Below the pieces are notes generated by a model. That model ran no database searches. It was not told the DNA's origin and saw only the letters and a list, made by a program, of their open reading frames with translations. The position numbers and the translations under genes are program-made. From the NCBI GenBank assembly GCA_022360095.1, contig JAKSDK010001621.1, forward strand, positions 1 through 64,000: DNA of 64,000 nucleotides, written 5' to 3'. This document shows, piece after piece, positions 35,184 to 44,422 of the stretch (its first letter is position 1; every line of letters begins with the position of its first letter). Origin of the DNA: Phycisphaerales bacterium (GTDB taxonomy: Bacteria; Planctomycetota; Phycisphaerae; UBA1845; UTPLA1).

Positions 35184-36305
35184 ATGAGCAATCACGCGAA
35201 TGGCTCAGGTGGGCTGAATGGTGGAGGCTACCTGGAATTCGAACGTCCCCTCGCGAAGATCGAAAAGCAAATAGAAGAGTTGGAGGCCAGTCAGGCCGTT
35301 AGCGGACGTGACCACTCAGCGACGATCCGAACGGTCCGCTCCGAACTTCAAACCGCCAGGCGAAAGCTCTATTCGAAGCTGGATGCCTGGGAGACCGTTC
35401 AAATGGCCCGGCATCCCAAGCGGCCGTTGGTTCCCGACTATCTGAATCTGATGGTCCGTGATTTCAGTGAATTGCACGGCGATCGCAATTACCGAGATGA
35501 CCGGGCGATCATCACCGGTCTCGGCAGAATCGGCAACCACAAGTGCATGTTTGTCGGACACAACAAGGGCAAGGACACCAAGGAGCGTTTGGAAAACTGC
35601 TTCGGCATGGCCCATCCCGAAGGTTATCGCAAAGCCCTGGTTAAGCTGAAGCTGGCCGAGAAGTTCAATCTTCCCGTCGTCAGCCTCATCGATACCGCGG
35701 GGGCTTACCCGGGCATCGGTGCCGAAGAACGCGGCATCGCCAGCGCCATCGCGGTGAATTTGATGGAAATGGCCCGGCTGCGCGTCCCTGTCGTCTGCAT
35801 CGTCATCGGCGAAGGCGGTTCCGGCGGTGCGCTGGGCATCGGTGTCGGCGACCGGCTCGCGGTCATGGAGCACGCGTACTACTCGGTGATTTCCCCAGAG
35901 GGCTGTGCAGCGATCCTTTGGAAATCCGCTGAGCATGCCAAGGCTGCGGCCAAGGCCCTCAAGTTCACGGCCAAGGAGCTGAAGAAGATGGGCTTGATCG
36001 ACGACGTCGTCAAAGAGCCCCTCGGTGGTGCTCATCGCGATCCCGCCACGACGGCCGGGAACCTTGAGAAATACATTGTCGAGACTCTCAAGGAACTGAA
36101 ACGCACCAAGATCGATACGCTGCTGAAGCGGCGATACAAGCGAATTCGAGAGGTGGGCAGCTTCTTCACAGAGCAGAGCGTCGCTCGGGCTCCGAAGGCC
36201 AGAGCTCGTTCCAAAGCCAACGGCAATGGAAACGGCGACGGTGCGGCGGAAACGGCGCCGAGGCGTGTTGCCGTCACAAGATTGTCGGCTGCTCAAAAGG
36301 CTTAA
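35184..36305 (+). CDS. accA: Acetyl-CoA carboxylase carboxyltransferase subunit alpha
   Basis: AccA with AccD moves the carboxyl group from biotin to acetyl-CoA, giving malonyl-CoA for fatty-acid synthesis. Visible markers: LEFERPLAKIEKQIEELE near the N-terminus, then RHPKRPLVPDYLNLMVRDFS, ELHGDRNYRDDRAIITGL, IDTAGAYPGIGAEERG, IVIGEGGSGGALGIGVGDRL and SVISPEGCAAILWK. The family normally ends near residue 320; here about 50 basic, Ala/Gly/Asn-rich residues follow. accD is not in the window. ATG 35184 has GAGGA upstream. Confidence 0.95.
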   Translation: MSNHANGSGGLNGGGYLEFERPLAKIEKQIEELEASQAVSGRDHSATIRTVRSELQTARRKLYSKLDAWETVQMARHPKRPLVPDYLNLMVRDFSELHGDRNYRDDRAIITGLGRIGNHKCMFVGHNKGKDTKERLENCFGMAHPEGYRKALVKLKLAEKFNLPVVSLIDTAGAYPGIGAEERGIASAIAVNLMEMARLRVPVVCIVIGEGGSGGALGIGVGDRLAVMEHAYYSVISPEGCAAILWKSAEHAKAAAKALKFTAKELKKMGLIDDVVKEPLGGAHRDPATTAGNLEKYIVETLKELKRTKIDTLLKRRYKRIREVGSFFTEQSVARAPKARARSKANGNGNGDGAAETAPRRVAVTRLSAAQKA

Positions 36306-36399
36306 GACCGTCCCTTCACATTTCATTGCCCCAGCGAGCCGGCACGCGTTGATTCTGCTATCATCCGTCGTCGTGATCAATTGCGCCTTGGGGAATCCG

Positions 36400-37242
36400 A
36401 TGGCAGACGAAGCCCTGCACGCTAAACTCGAACGAATGCGGACCTGCCTCCGTTCTCTCGGCCGAGTGGCCGTTGCTTTTAGTGGTGGTGTGGACTCCAC
36501 CTTCGTATTGAAGGTTGCCGTAGAGACGCTGGACGTTGAGAACGTCGTGGCGGTGACCGGAGACAGCGACAGCCTTTCAGGACGCGAGAGGGAGGAGGCT
36601 AAACGGTTGGCCGTGTCCATGGGTGTTCGACAGGTCCTGGTCAATCCGGGAGAATTTGACGATCCCAACTATCTGGCCAATCCGACCAATCGATGTTACT
36701 TCTGCAAGAGCGCTTTGTACGATCGCATGGCTGAGATTCTGGCGGTTCATGGCCTAAGCGCTGCCGTCAACGGTACGAATGTGGACGACCTTGGTGACCA
36801 CCGTCCTGGTCTGGTTGCCGCAAAGGAGCACGGCGTTCATTCTCCCTGCGTCGAGGCTGGTCTCACCAAAGCCGACATTCGGGTGCTTTCGGCCGAGATG
36901 GGCCTGTCCACTTTTGACAAGCCGGCCAGCCCCTGTTTGTCCAGCCGCATTCCATACGGCAAATCCGTGACGCCCGAGAAACTACGCATGATCGAGAGGG
37001 CGGAGAACTTTCTACATGATTTAGGCTTTCCCGAGTGTCGCGTTCGCCATCACGACACGTTGGCCCGTATTGAGGTTCCAAGCGATCAAATCGAGTCGTT
37101 GCTGTCGCCCGACTTACGAACCAGAGTCGATGCTGCGTTTCGGGAGTTTGGTTATCAGTATGTGAGCGTTGACTTGCGCGGCTTCCGGAGCGGTAGTCTG
37201 AATGAAGTGATTGCTTTCGGTAAGCGGCAGTCGGCGTTTTGA
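36400..37242 (+). CDS. larE: ATP-dependent sacrificial sulfur transferase LarE
   Basis: LarE supplies sulfur for the nickel-pincer cofactor of lactate racemase and related enzymes. The PP-loop is SGGVDST (residues 28-34). Other marks: VTGDSDSLSGREREEAKRLA, NPTNRCYFCKSALYDRM, PASPCLSSRIPYGKSVTPEK and a C-terminal VDLRGFRSGSLNE. The Cys in PASPCLSSR is at the place of the sacrificial cysteine. The open frame reaches back to 36226 inside accA, but ATG 36400 fits the family start and length (280). LarB and LarC, which complete cofactor synthesis, are not in the window. Confidence 0.85.
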   Translation: MADEALHAKLERMRTCLRSLGRVAVAFSGGVDSTFVLKVAVETLDVENVVAVTGDSDSLSGREREEAKRLAVSMGVRQVLVNPGEFDDPNYLANPTNRCYFCKSALYDRMAEILAVHGLSAAVNGTNVDDLGDHRPGLVAAKEHGVHSPCVEAGLTKADIRVLSAEMGLSTFDKPASPCLSSRIPYGKSVTPEKLRMIERAENFLHDLGFPECRVRHHDTLARIEVPSDQIESLLSPDLRTRVDAAFREFGYQYVSVDLRGFRSGSLNEVIAFGKRQSAF

Positions 37243-37267
37243 TCGATGTCGAAGCGGCCTGCTTTTT

Positions 37268-37951
37268 CTATCCGAACAGTTCTTTCCGGCGCTTGGTGAC
37301 GAGATGATGCGCGAGTCGTGTAGGCTCGGGGACGCGATACTTTCCCCGACAACGCAACGTCAACTTCATTGCATCACTCAGCGTCATCCGGTGTCCCACG
37401 CTGACATAGATCGGCTTCACACGGTCTCGCGTGCGGACGACGCGTCCGATGACACCGTTGTCGTCAGTCAGTTGTGTGGATGATCCCACACGAGGGCTCG
37501 GTTCAGCGTGACGGCCGCACAGTCGGCTTTTGGCACACCCGCAAGTCGGACGATCCATCAACAGTCCGACGTGAGATGCAATGCCGAATCTGCGCGGGTG
37601 TGCCAAACCCTGTCCGTCAAACATGAAGGCGTCGGGCTCCGTTTTTAGTTTTTTTGCCGCTGCCAGCAAGGCAGGGGCCTCTCGAAAAGACAAGAGACCG
37701 GGTACATATGGAAATGTCACCTCTCGTTCCGCGTAGGTCGTTTCCACGACCACTTCTTCGGCAAGGTCCCATACGACCCAGGCGGCAACCAATTGGCGTC
37801 CGTCGCCGCTGAAGGAGACGTCACCGCCCGCAACGATTTGTGGTTTTGAGGAAAGTGGCGTTTGCTTGATTTCGCCGGCAAGCTTTTTCTGAAGCCGGAC
37901 CGCTTCCTGGGGCGATAAATCCCATCGGTGTCGTGACCGTGGTAAGTACAT
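37268..37951 (-). CDS. nfi: Endonuclease V
   Basis: Endonuclease V cuts DNA or RNA one base after deaminated bases such as inosine. The signature parts are visible: GGDVSFSGDG with the first metal-binding Asp (about residue 44), REVTFPYVPGLLSFREAPAL with the catalytic Glu, MFDGQGLAHPRRFGIASHVG with the second Asp, and a late HRMTLSDAMKLTL. Length 227 is typical. GAGGG lies eight bases before the ATG. It converges on larE with a 25-bp gap. Confidence 0.92.
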   Translation of the reverse strand: MYLPRSRHRWDLSPQEAVRLQKKLAGEIKQTPLSSKPQIVAGGDVSFSGDGRQLVAAWVVWDLAEEVVVETTYAEREVTFPYVPGLLSFREAPALLAAAKKLKTEPDAFMFDGQGLAHPRRFGIASHVGLLMDRPTCGCAKSRLCGRHAEPSPRVGSSTQLTDDNGVIGRVVRTRDRVKPIYVSVGHRMTLSDAMKLTLRCRGKYRVPEPTRLAHHLVTKRRKELFG

Positions 37952-38015
37952 CGATACTACCCTCGAACCGATTCTTGCGATTGTGTCCTAAAAAGGAGAT
38001 GAGACCGTTTGCAAT

Positions 38016-38045
38016 TTGGCGGAATAATCCCTGCTGAACTACAAT
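38016..38045 (+). promoter_or_regulatory. Possible promoter of the large exported protein gene
   Basis: TTGGCG (38016-38021) and TACAAT (38040-38045) are 18 bases apart. If correct, transcription starts near 38052, which rules out the ATG at 38048 and supports the start at 38123. Confidence 0.35.
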
Positions 38046-38122
38046 AATTGGGATATCTCGTTTGCATTTTGCTCGCGATGGCATACCGAAAGACGGTTTC
38101 CAATTCAAGACGACTCCGGACC

Positions 38123-41100
38123 ATGATGTCACACACGAGACATAATACCGTCGTTATCATCATCTTGGTTTTCATCGGGCTCTTTCTTGTCGAAACTTCG
38201 CGAGCCGACCTCATTCGGCTTTCCAACGGTCAATATCACGCAGGGCACATTCTCGAGGAGACGTCCACGTCGCTTCGTCTCAAGACCGGTGAGCCGGGTG
38301 GTCCCAGGGAGATCACGATCTCTTCGCAGGACATTGGCCGAATCTATCGAGTGTTCGAAGAAGCTCAACAAATTGATCAGTGCAAGAGTGCTGCACGCTT
38401 ACAACAATGGGCGGCTGCATACTATCATTCTGAACTTGTCATTCTTGCAAAGCAATGCCTTGAACAAGCTTGGAAGCTCGATCCCTCGATCGGTGTGAAG
38501 CCGCTGGAGACGGGCACGAGCGAATTCCGAACTTTCTGGAACCGCTTCATTCTCAAACAACGGTCCAAAGGCCTTAAGCATTCCGACGCCCGAGGCTTGG
38601 CGGGTTTGGCAAGATGGGCCTACGATGCGAAGCTGAAAGATGAGGCGACGTTCCATCTTCGCCGGGCATGGATCGCAAGTGGCAAGAAGAAGAAATACGC
38701 GACCTTGGCTCAGGCCTGGCAAGTGAATCTTGAATCGTGGATCGAGCTTGATCTGAAACCTGCCCTTGGGCACGGCCTTTTTGAGAACTCCATTCGTGAC
38801 GAGAACTCAACCGTGGCTGCCGAACCGGGCAAGGTCTTCGTGATTTTGCCGATCTGGTACGACCGACGGGCGGCTCCACAAACCCTTTCCAAATCCATGC
38901 TTCGCGGCACCGCCAGGCAGGGCTTTTACGGCATCCGCCTGCTTCAGAACAAGCCTGATCTCGCTACCCTCCTGCTCCCGGATAATGCGCCGATCTATGA
39001 GCGCGTCGAGTTACGGTCAAAGAACAACGGCCCACCGCAACTTGTGCTAAAGAACAATCTTGGCCCGCGCATCAATCAAGGAAACAGCACGGAACAGCAG
39101 CGCCTTAGTCTTCGACCCGAAACTGGCCACCCATCCAATTGGGCTCTCGTTTTTGTCGAAGTTCCGGAGGATGCCCGGCAGCTTGCGCTTGATTGGAGCG
39201 ACGGCGGTGGCGAGACGATCGACCTCACGTATCTGAAAATTGCGAACGCAGCCGTGCATGATTCGACGCAACACGATTCGCAAGCACCGGGGATTACCGA
39301 GGCATTGAACCATCTTGAGAGCCGTTCGGGAGCCGTTGCAGAGCTGGCCATCACTCAACTCGAATGGATGAAGAAACGGATTCCACCGGACCGGCTTGAA
39401 GAGTGGTCCGCACGCGTGGACAAGAGGATGATCAAAGCCGGGGCCCGTATTGAGGAGCAAGTTCGATCTGCCGCATGGGGGTATTTCGCGTCGAGTTCAT
39501 CCGTTTCTCGGGACGCACAGCTTTTTTTGGCCGGGAACAAGGCGTCGATTCAAGCCGAGTGGATCAACATCATCCGGTCGCACAACAAACTTCCTGAGAC
39601 GGCCAATTTTTCGGTTGCCACGCAGTTGCTAAGTGCGATTCTCAAAACTGAGGACGAGGTGATCTGTGATGCTACGCTCGATGCGTTGATTGGTCTGAAC
39701 ACTGAAGTCGACTGGAACCTGATCGGCACGGTTTCTGAAGCCGCCCAGCTTGCGACGTTGGATCGGTTGCATTTGTTGCCAAAAGACCAAACGACACCAT
39801 TGCTTTTGAATCTGATGAAGTCGGTTCGGCCCTCTTCTGCGGTCAAAATTGCTCAACACGCGAGGTCTTTGGATCTGGGCCTGGCCGATCCCCATGATCC
39901 CATTCTCGCGCAATGGCCGGATCTCAAAACCCCTGCAGAGCGGAGAGCATTCTTCAAGGTTGTTGGAGCCGCCGACTTGGGCGATCTCATTTATTCCCAT
40001 TCATTCGCGACCATCATGCGCGACGCGACTCAACCGAATCACGAGATCGGCGTTCGCCACGCCGCGATTTCGGCGATCATCCATCAAATCAAGCACCGTA
40101 TGGATCGGCCTTTAACAACAGGAAGTCGTGCCGGAATCGAGAGCAACTTTCCGGTCTTGATCAGTGTTGACTCGAAAGACCCGGTGATCGACGGCCTCAC
40201 GAAGGCCGTCGCGTCAAAATCTCATCCGATGCAATTGGACGCTTTGGAAGTGCTCTTGATCGAAGGTTACGCTGAGCAGGCCGAAAAGGGTTTGATTACG
40301 GCAGCCCATTCGGCAGATGAATGGAATAAAATCCTCAACGTGCTGATCGGTCGTGAAGGGGTTGCTCAGAGTAACGGTTTTCTCGCCCTATTGGGCCGCC
40401 TCCTGAAAATAGAGCACGCTGACAAGGCAGGGTTGATCCTCTCCTGTCTGAAGGAGTTAATGGACGCAAAACCGGATCAGCGTCGACGGATCTTGATCGC
40501 TGTCAAAGCTGGCGTCGAGTTTGCGGAGCTGAGCCAACTTGCGGTTCACCTAAAGAAGCCTGAATCCGAAATAGCGAAAGACTTGCTCTATCAACTCGGC
40601 CACTTGTCCTCTCAGGATCGTCAGCGGCTCGAGGCTTCGATGGATCAAAGCCGGAGACTCGAAAAACTCAAACGGATTGACCTGCGCCGCGCACAGCTTG
40701 TTGACGGTCGGTACAACGCCGTCGCTGTCGTTGAAGCCACGATTCGTGAGGCTGATACGGTTCAAGTGAATGGTTCCAGTGGGACACGGCGCAACAGACG
40801 CTGGCAAATCCCCCGTCGAATCACCGTCACACTGCCGTCGTTGACGATTCGTTCCAGCGATAAGAAGAACAGTTATCAAGTCTTCTGGGGACAGCAAGAG
40901 ATCGGCCGTGGACTTGCGCGAGAGGATGTGCGAAACATTCGCGGCCCGGCATCTTTTTCACCAAGGTTGGTTGATGCCGGCTCGCAGTGGCTCGGTCCGA
41001 ATGGTTGGGGGTGGTCGACGCCGACCAACTACGACGCCTCGGAAGAATTGGCATGGGGACCCGCGGTCTTGGGCAGTTGGCCCGTGCTCGAAGAAGCGGC

Positions 41101-41335
41101 CAACACCATGACGCTTGAGCTTGCGGATTACCTTCGTGCAGGTCTGCGTGAGGCGGCCGTTTTTGGAGAAGAGGATCTAAAAGTGTTTGTGCCCGACTCT
41201 TTCAAGATGACGCTCCGTTACGCTGCTTTCGCCAGCTATTACGGGGTCGGGACAACGCGTTCTCTCCCGCGGAAGGTACCGTCACCGGGCACCCCTCATC
41301 TTCTGAATGTCATGCTTATCCTGGACAAAGAATAA
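38123..41335 (+). CDS. Large exported protein of unknown function
   Basis: The longest frame begins at 38048, but ATG 38123 gives a clean signal peptide (HNTVVIIILVFIGLFLVET, cleavage near SRA). The mature part begins with an SH3-like strand pattern (LIRLSNGQYHAGHILEET, ITISSQDIGRIYRVF), common at the front of planctomycete exported proteins. The middle 600 residues are mostly helical with repeat-like helix pairs such as LEVLLIEGYAEQAEKGLITA and LKELMDAKPDQRRRILIA, which may form a HEAT- or TPR-like solenoid. The end is beta-rich. No catalytic motif is seen. At 1070 residues it is one of the largest proteins here. It stands alone on its strand between endonuclease V and an L,D-transpeptidase. 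Confidence 0.65.
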   Translation: MMSHTRHNTVVIIILVFIGLFLVETSRADLIRLSNGQYHAGHILEETSTSLRLKTGEPGGPREITISSQDIGRIYRVFEEAQQIDQCKSAARLQQWAAAYYHSELVILAKQCLEQAWKLDPSIGVKPLETGTSEFRTFWNRFILKQRSKGLKHSDARGLAGLARWAYDAKLKDEATFHLRRAWIASGKKKKYATLAQAWQVNLESWIELDLKPALGHGLFENSIRDENSTVAAEPGKVFVILPIWYDRRAAPQTLSKSMLRGTARQGFYGIRLLQNKPDLATLLLPDNAPIYERVELRSKNNGPPQLVLKNNLGPRINQGNSTEQQRLSLRPETGHPSNWALVFVEVPEDARQLALDWSDGGGETIDLTYLKIANAAVHDSTQHDSQAPGITEALNHLESRSGAVAELAITQLEWMKKRIPPDRLEEWSARVDKRMIKAGARIEEQVRSAAWGYFASSSSVSRDAQLFLAGNKASIQAEWINIIRSHNKLPETANFSVATQLLSAILKTEDEVICDATLDALIGLNTEVDWNLIGTVSEAAQLATLDRLHLLPKDQTTPLLLNLMKSVRPSSAVKIAQHARSLDLGLADPHDPILAQWPDLKTPAERRAFFKVVGAADLGDLIYSHSFATIMRDATQPNHEIGVRHAAISAIIHQIKHRMDRPLTTGSRAGIESNFPVLISVDSKDPVIDGLTKAVASKSHPMQLDALEVLLIEGYAEQAEKGLITAAHSADEWNKILNVLIGREGVAQSNGFLALLGRLLKIEHADKAGLILSCLKELMDAKPDQRRRILIAVKAGVEFAELSQLAVHLKKPESEIAKDLLYQLGHLSSQDRQRLEASMDQSRRLEKLKRIDLRRAQLVDGRYNAVAVVEATIREADTVQVNGSSGTRRNRRWQIPRRITVTLPSLTIRSSDKKNSYQVFWGQQEIGRGLAREDVRNIRGPASFSPRLVDAGSQWLGPNGWGWSTPTNYDASEELAWGPAVLGSWPVLEEAANTMTLELADYLRAGLREAAVFGEEDLKVFVPDSFKMTLRYAAFASYYGVGTTRSLPRKVPSPGTPHLLNVMLILDKE

Positions 41336-41368
41336 CGATTGGTGAAGAATCATCCGATGGACCGGAGC

Positions 41369-42502
41369 TCACGGTCGTACTTCGACGCGCGAGTGCTGGC
41401 GAACCAGCAGATCGTACACCAGTTCGACATCACCCTGAGCGAGTCGCACACAGCCCATCGACATGTCGGCACCGATACTCTCCGGTTCGATCGTGCCATG
41501 AATCCCGAACCCTTCGCGGCCGAGACATTCGCCGTCGATGCATTTTAAGCCGACCCATCTTTCACCGATCGGATTGTTTGGATCGTTTGCGAGGTAGTGT
41601 CGTCCAGTGTTCGGATCGATCCAGTCGGGATTCTCAAGTTTGGTTTTGACGATCCAGTGGCCCGAAGGCGTGCTCCCGTCCGTTCCCAGTCCAACGCGAA
41701 AACTTCGTACGTACGTATCGCCGAGGTAGATGTCCATCCGATGCTGAGATTTCCAGACAACGGCATTGAACGGCCCCTGGATGGTTTTCAGGCGACTTCC
41801 TGACCTGATGCGGTTCGGATTGGTGATTTGATTAATCGAGGCCAACAGTTTCTGTGTGATCTTGTGGCGCTTCGCGAGGACATACAAGGACTCGCCGGAT
41901 TGCACGACATGCGTATTCGTCAACGGATCATCGACATTGGAGGCCCGGCTGAACAGCATGGCTTCGGCCAAGCCGGCAAGTTCATCTCGAATTGAATCCG
42001 CGTCCGCCTGTGGAAGCTCACCGTCCAGTGCCTTCGTGAACTCTGACCGTGCCACGACCAGATCGCCCTGATCCAATGCGGCACGGGCCGACGAAAGGAC
42101 CGAGGAATCTGCCGTTCCGGCGCGTGACGGTTGAGTCGGGTTGTTCGACAATGCCGAAATCGTGGGTTCCGGCAGGACAGGGTGTTCATCCTCGGGGCGC
42201 CCCATCACCATCTCGACGGCATCTTCAATGGATGCGGGGGAGTTTGGTCTCACCGACGTGAAGAGATCAGGCGCACGCATCGTTTTCTTGGGCCTTCGTG
42301 TTGCCCGAAGCGTGGTCAAGGAATTTTTGGAGTTTGTGTCGGCGTCCTGTGCAAGCGAGATCCGTTCATGAGCGGCTGTCCCGGCCCCGTTCGAGTATTC
42401 GGCGAACTTCCACGCGTAGGTCGCCCAGACGGCGACCGCCACGGCACCCACGCCGAAGACCAACCACCCTGACTTTCTTCTGAAATATGCGATTCTAGCC
42501 AC
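41369..42502 (-). CDS. L,D-transpeptidase with LysM domain
   Basis: The protein makes 3-3 cross-links in peptidoglycan or anchors proteins to it. A transmembrane helix near the start (WLVFGVGAVAVAVWATYAW) is followed by a linker, a LysM peptidoglycan-binding domain (HVVQSGESLYVLAKRHKI, later NPNRIRSGSRL), and a YkuD catalytic domain: GTDGSTPSGHWIVKTKLENP, GFGIHGTIEP and SMGCVRLAQGDVELVYDLL. The catalytic His is in HGT and the Cys in SMGCVR. Its presence supports a peptidoglycan wall. Start GTG 42502 has AAAGGAG upstream. Confidence 0.92.
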   Translation of the reverse strand: MARIAYFRRKSGWLVFGVGAVAVAVWATYAWKFAEYSNGAGTAAHERISLAQDADTNSKNSLTTLRATRRPKKTMRAPDLFTSVRPNSPASIEDAVEMVMGRPEDEHPVLPEPTISALSNNPTQPSRAGTADSSVLSSARAALDQGDLVVARSEFTKALDGELPQADADSIRDELAGLAEAMLFSRASNVDDPLTNTHVVQSGESLYVLAKRHKITQKLLASINQITNPNRIRSGSRLKTIQGPFNAVVWKSQHRMDIYLGDTYVRSFRVGLGTDGSTPSGHWIVKTKLENPDWIDPNTGRHYLANDPNNPIGERWVGLKCIDGECLGREGFGIHGTIEPESIGADMSMGCVRLAQGDVELVYDLLVRQHSRVEVRP

Positions 42503-42678
42503 GACGGGGCACTCCTTTGACTAAGGAAGGTCGAAACCTTCGGTGCATCCATGCATCTAAGATGCGGACTTGCATGCTAGGCAGCGTTGAATGAGAACCT
42601 CTGAACTATATCTCCAATACGGTTCACCGGCCAGCCTTATGATCAATATCCGCCGGGGCTGTGAATAACGGATTTCTT

Positions 42679-43242
42679 TCAGGCCAATCTTCGCACGGCT
42701 TGATCCGTCACCAGCATATGGACCTTGACGTCATGAGGCTTGGCCGAGATCGATTCAACGTATTGTTCTTCGATCGCAAATGCACACGTCACGCCTCTGA
42801 ATGCCGGTTTGCCCAGAAACCGGTCGTAAAAGCCTCGGCCCCGTCCAAGGCGATTGCCCTGCGGATCAAATCCCAAACCTGGTACGATGACCAGATCGAT
42901 GAGTTCGATCGGCAAAGGCATTCCTCGGGCCGGCTCGCGAATCCCATAGGACGTGTCGGCGATGTCTGTATCCAGATTGTTGATCTGGACGGGGACCATC
43001 TGTTTGCTCTCCCAGCTTAATTGTGGGGCAAGGACTCGCTTGCGGTCCTTCCAGGACTGAAGCACGATCGGGGTCGTATCTGCTTCCTGCGGCAGCGACA
43101 GATAGATCATCATCACTTCCGCATTCTGGTATTCAGGTTCGGCGAAAAGCCGTTGCGCGGCCTGGCGAGAGCGCGCTTGAAGGGTGGCCGGCGGGATCGA
43201 CGCTAAAAGAGAACGAAGTTTGCTCCGAAGTTCTTTTTTCAC
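42679..43242 (-). CDS. 5-formyltetrahydrofolate cyclo-ligase
   Basis: The enzyme turns 5-formyl-THF into 5,10-methenyl-THF with ATP. Marks: VKKELRSKLRSLLASIP at the N-terminus, MMIYLSLPQEADT (E-V-d-T site), VPGLGFDPQGNRLGRGRGFY (the ATP loop G-x-G-x-G-x-Y-D-R) and a C-terminal VHMLVTDQAV. GTG 43242 with GAGGG before it gives 187 residues, the usual length; the longest frame to 43533 overlaps the divergent gene. The gap between it and the L,D-transpeptidase (42503-42678) holds small hairpins (GAAGGT/ACCTTC near 42525) but no gene. Confidence 0.9.
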   Translation of the reverse strand: MKKELRSKLRSLLASIPPATLQARSRQAAQRLFAEPEYQNAEVMMIYLSLPQEADTTPIVLQSWKDRKRVLAPQLSWESKQMVPVQINNLDTDIADTSYGIREPARGMPLPIELIDLVIVPGLGFDPQGNRLGRGRGFYDRFLGKPAFRGVTCAFAIEEQYVESISAKPHDVKVHMLVTDQAVRRLA

Positions 43243-43324
43243 CAAACCCTCACCGACGTTTTTCGTAGAATATAGACTTCGCCGTCGGCATTCAATAGCA
43301 TCCCCCAAAGTGGTCCACAAAACC

Positions 43325-44422
43325 ATGCTGCCGTTCATCGTGATCCTTTCCGGAGCGATCTTGTGCGCCACGGGAACCTGGCTCATCCAACGCTGGTTTC
43401 TTGCCCGTGGCTTCGTCGATCGGCCCGGTGGACACAAAGGCCATACGCAGCCCGTTGTGCTGGGAGGCGGCGTTGCCGTGACATTGGCCGTGGTTGTTCC
43501 AATGCTCGCAGGCTTATTGGTCGCCGGGCTCATCGAGGACCATCCACCTGAATGGTTCCCTGCAGATCTTGCGCCTCACCTCAAAGGCATCGTCGCCAAG
43601 ACACCCCTGGCGATCGCGATCGTGGTCTGCGCCGGCGTGATGTGTCTGGTGGGTTTGGCAGATGACCGGCGGCCCTTACCGGTTACCTTCAGACTCGCCG
43701 TTCAATTGATCATCGCCTTGGTTCTCGTCGTGGGTTTTGATCTCCGCTTGCTCTCCCACTTGCCCGACATGATCTCCATGGCCGTTTCTGTCCTTTGGAT
43801 TCTCACGTTGACGAATGCGATGAATTTTCTCGACAACATGGACGGGCTCAGCACGGGGGTGGCTACGATTGCTGCCGCCGTCTTCGGCATCGCCGCAACG
43901 TTGGCCGGGCAGATCTTCGTTCCGACCTGCTGCTGGCTGATTGTCGGCGCCCTCCTCGGCTTTCTTCCATTCAATTTTCATCCCGCTCGTATCTACCTCG
44001 GAGACGCCGGCAGCACCGTCATCGGATTCCTGCTCGCCGTCATGACCATCCTCACAACGTTCGTGGACCCGGCCATCGGCCCCAGGCCGTTTGGAGTCAT
44101 TACGCCACTCGTCGTGATGGCGGTTCCGCTTTACGACACCGGCAGCGTCTTCTTTCTTCGCTGGCGGAGCGGCATTCCGATTTGGACCGGTGATCGTCGA
44201 CACTTTTCACACCGTCTTCTCCGGCGCGGGATGACGGTGCCCAAGGCCGTGCTTGTGATTTGGCTGGCGACACTGGTCACGTCCTTGCCGGCGCTGATTC
44301 TTCCCAAAGTGGACAGTTGGTTCCACGCCTCTGTCATCATGGCCCAAACGTTGCTGGTCGTTGCACTGGTTGCGATTTTGGAAAGTTCGGGACCTCATGC
44401 CAAAGCGCCCACCAAACCTTAA
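43325..44422 (+). CDS. WecA/MraY-type polyprenyl-phosphate sugar-1-phosphate transferase
   Basis: This integral membrane enzyme family moves a sugar-1-phosphate from a UDP-sugar to undecaprenyl phosphate, the first step in making O-antigen, enterobacterial common antigen or teichoic acids. Markers: an N-terminal HKGHTQPVVLGGG, GLADDRRPLPVTFRLAVQ (Asp pair), LTNAMNFLDNMDGLSTGVA, PARIYLGDAGSTVIGFLLA and a final HFSHRLLRRGM. About ten helices are visible. ATG 43325 starts at a typical N-terminus. The following O-antigen-ligase-like gene overlaps by 26 bases, so this is a surface-polysaccharide operon. It is not MraY itself because the motif details are of the WecA/TagO side. Confidence 0.88.
   Translation: MLPFIVILSGAILCATGTWLIQRWFLARGFVDRPGGHKGHTQPVVLGGGVAVTLAVVVPMLAGLLVAGLIEDHPPEWFPADLAPHLKGIVAKTPLAIAIVVCAGVMCLVGLADDRRPLPVTFRLAVQLIIALVLVVGFDLRLLSHLPDMISMAVSVLWILTLTNAMNFLDNMDGLSTGVATIAAAVFGIAATLAGQIFVPTCCWLIVGALLGFLPFNFHPARIYLGDAGSTVIGFLLAVMTILTTFVDPAIGPRPFGVITPLVVMAVPLYDTGSVFFLRWRSGIPIWTGDRRHFSHRLLRRGMTVPKAVLVIWLATLVTSLPALILPKVDSWFHASVIMAQTLLVVALVAILESSGPHAKAPTKP

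Noticed and set aside
35316-36668. A 450-residue open frame antisense to accA
   Set aside because: It lies fully opposite a well-supported gene, has low-complexity composition and no recognisable domain. Such frames arise from high GC in third positions.
42503-42678. Possible 6S RNA next to the 5-formyl-THF cyclo-ligase gene
   Set aside because: 6S RNA genes are often near this gene in other bacteria, but here the gap is on the downstream side and lacks the long bubbled hairpin; only small stems are seen.
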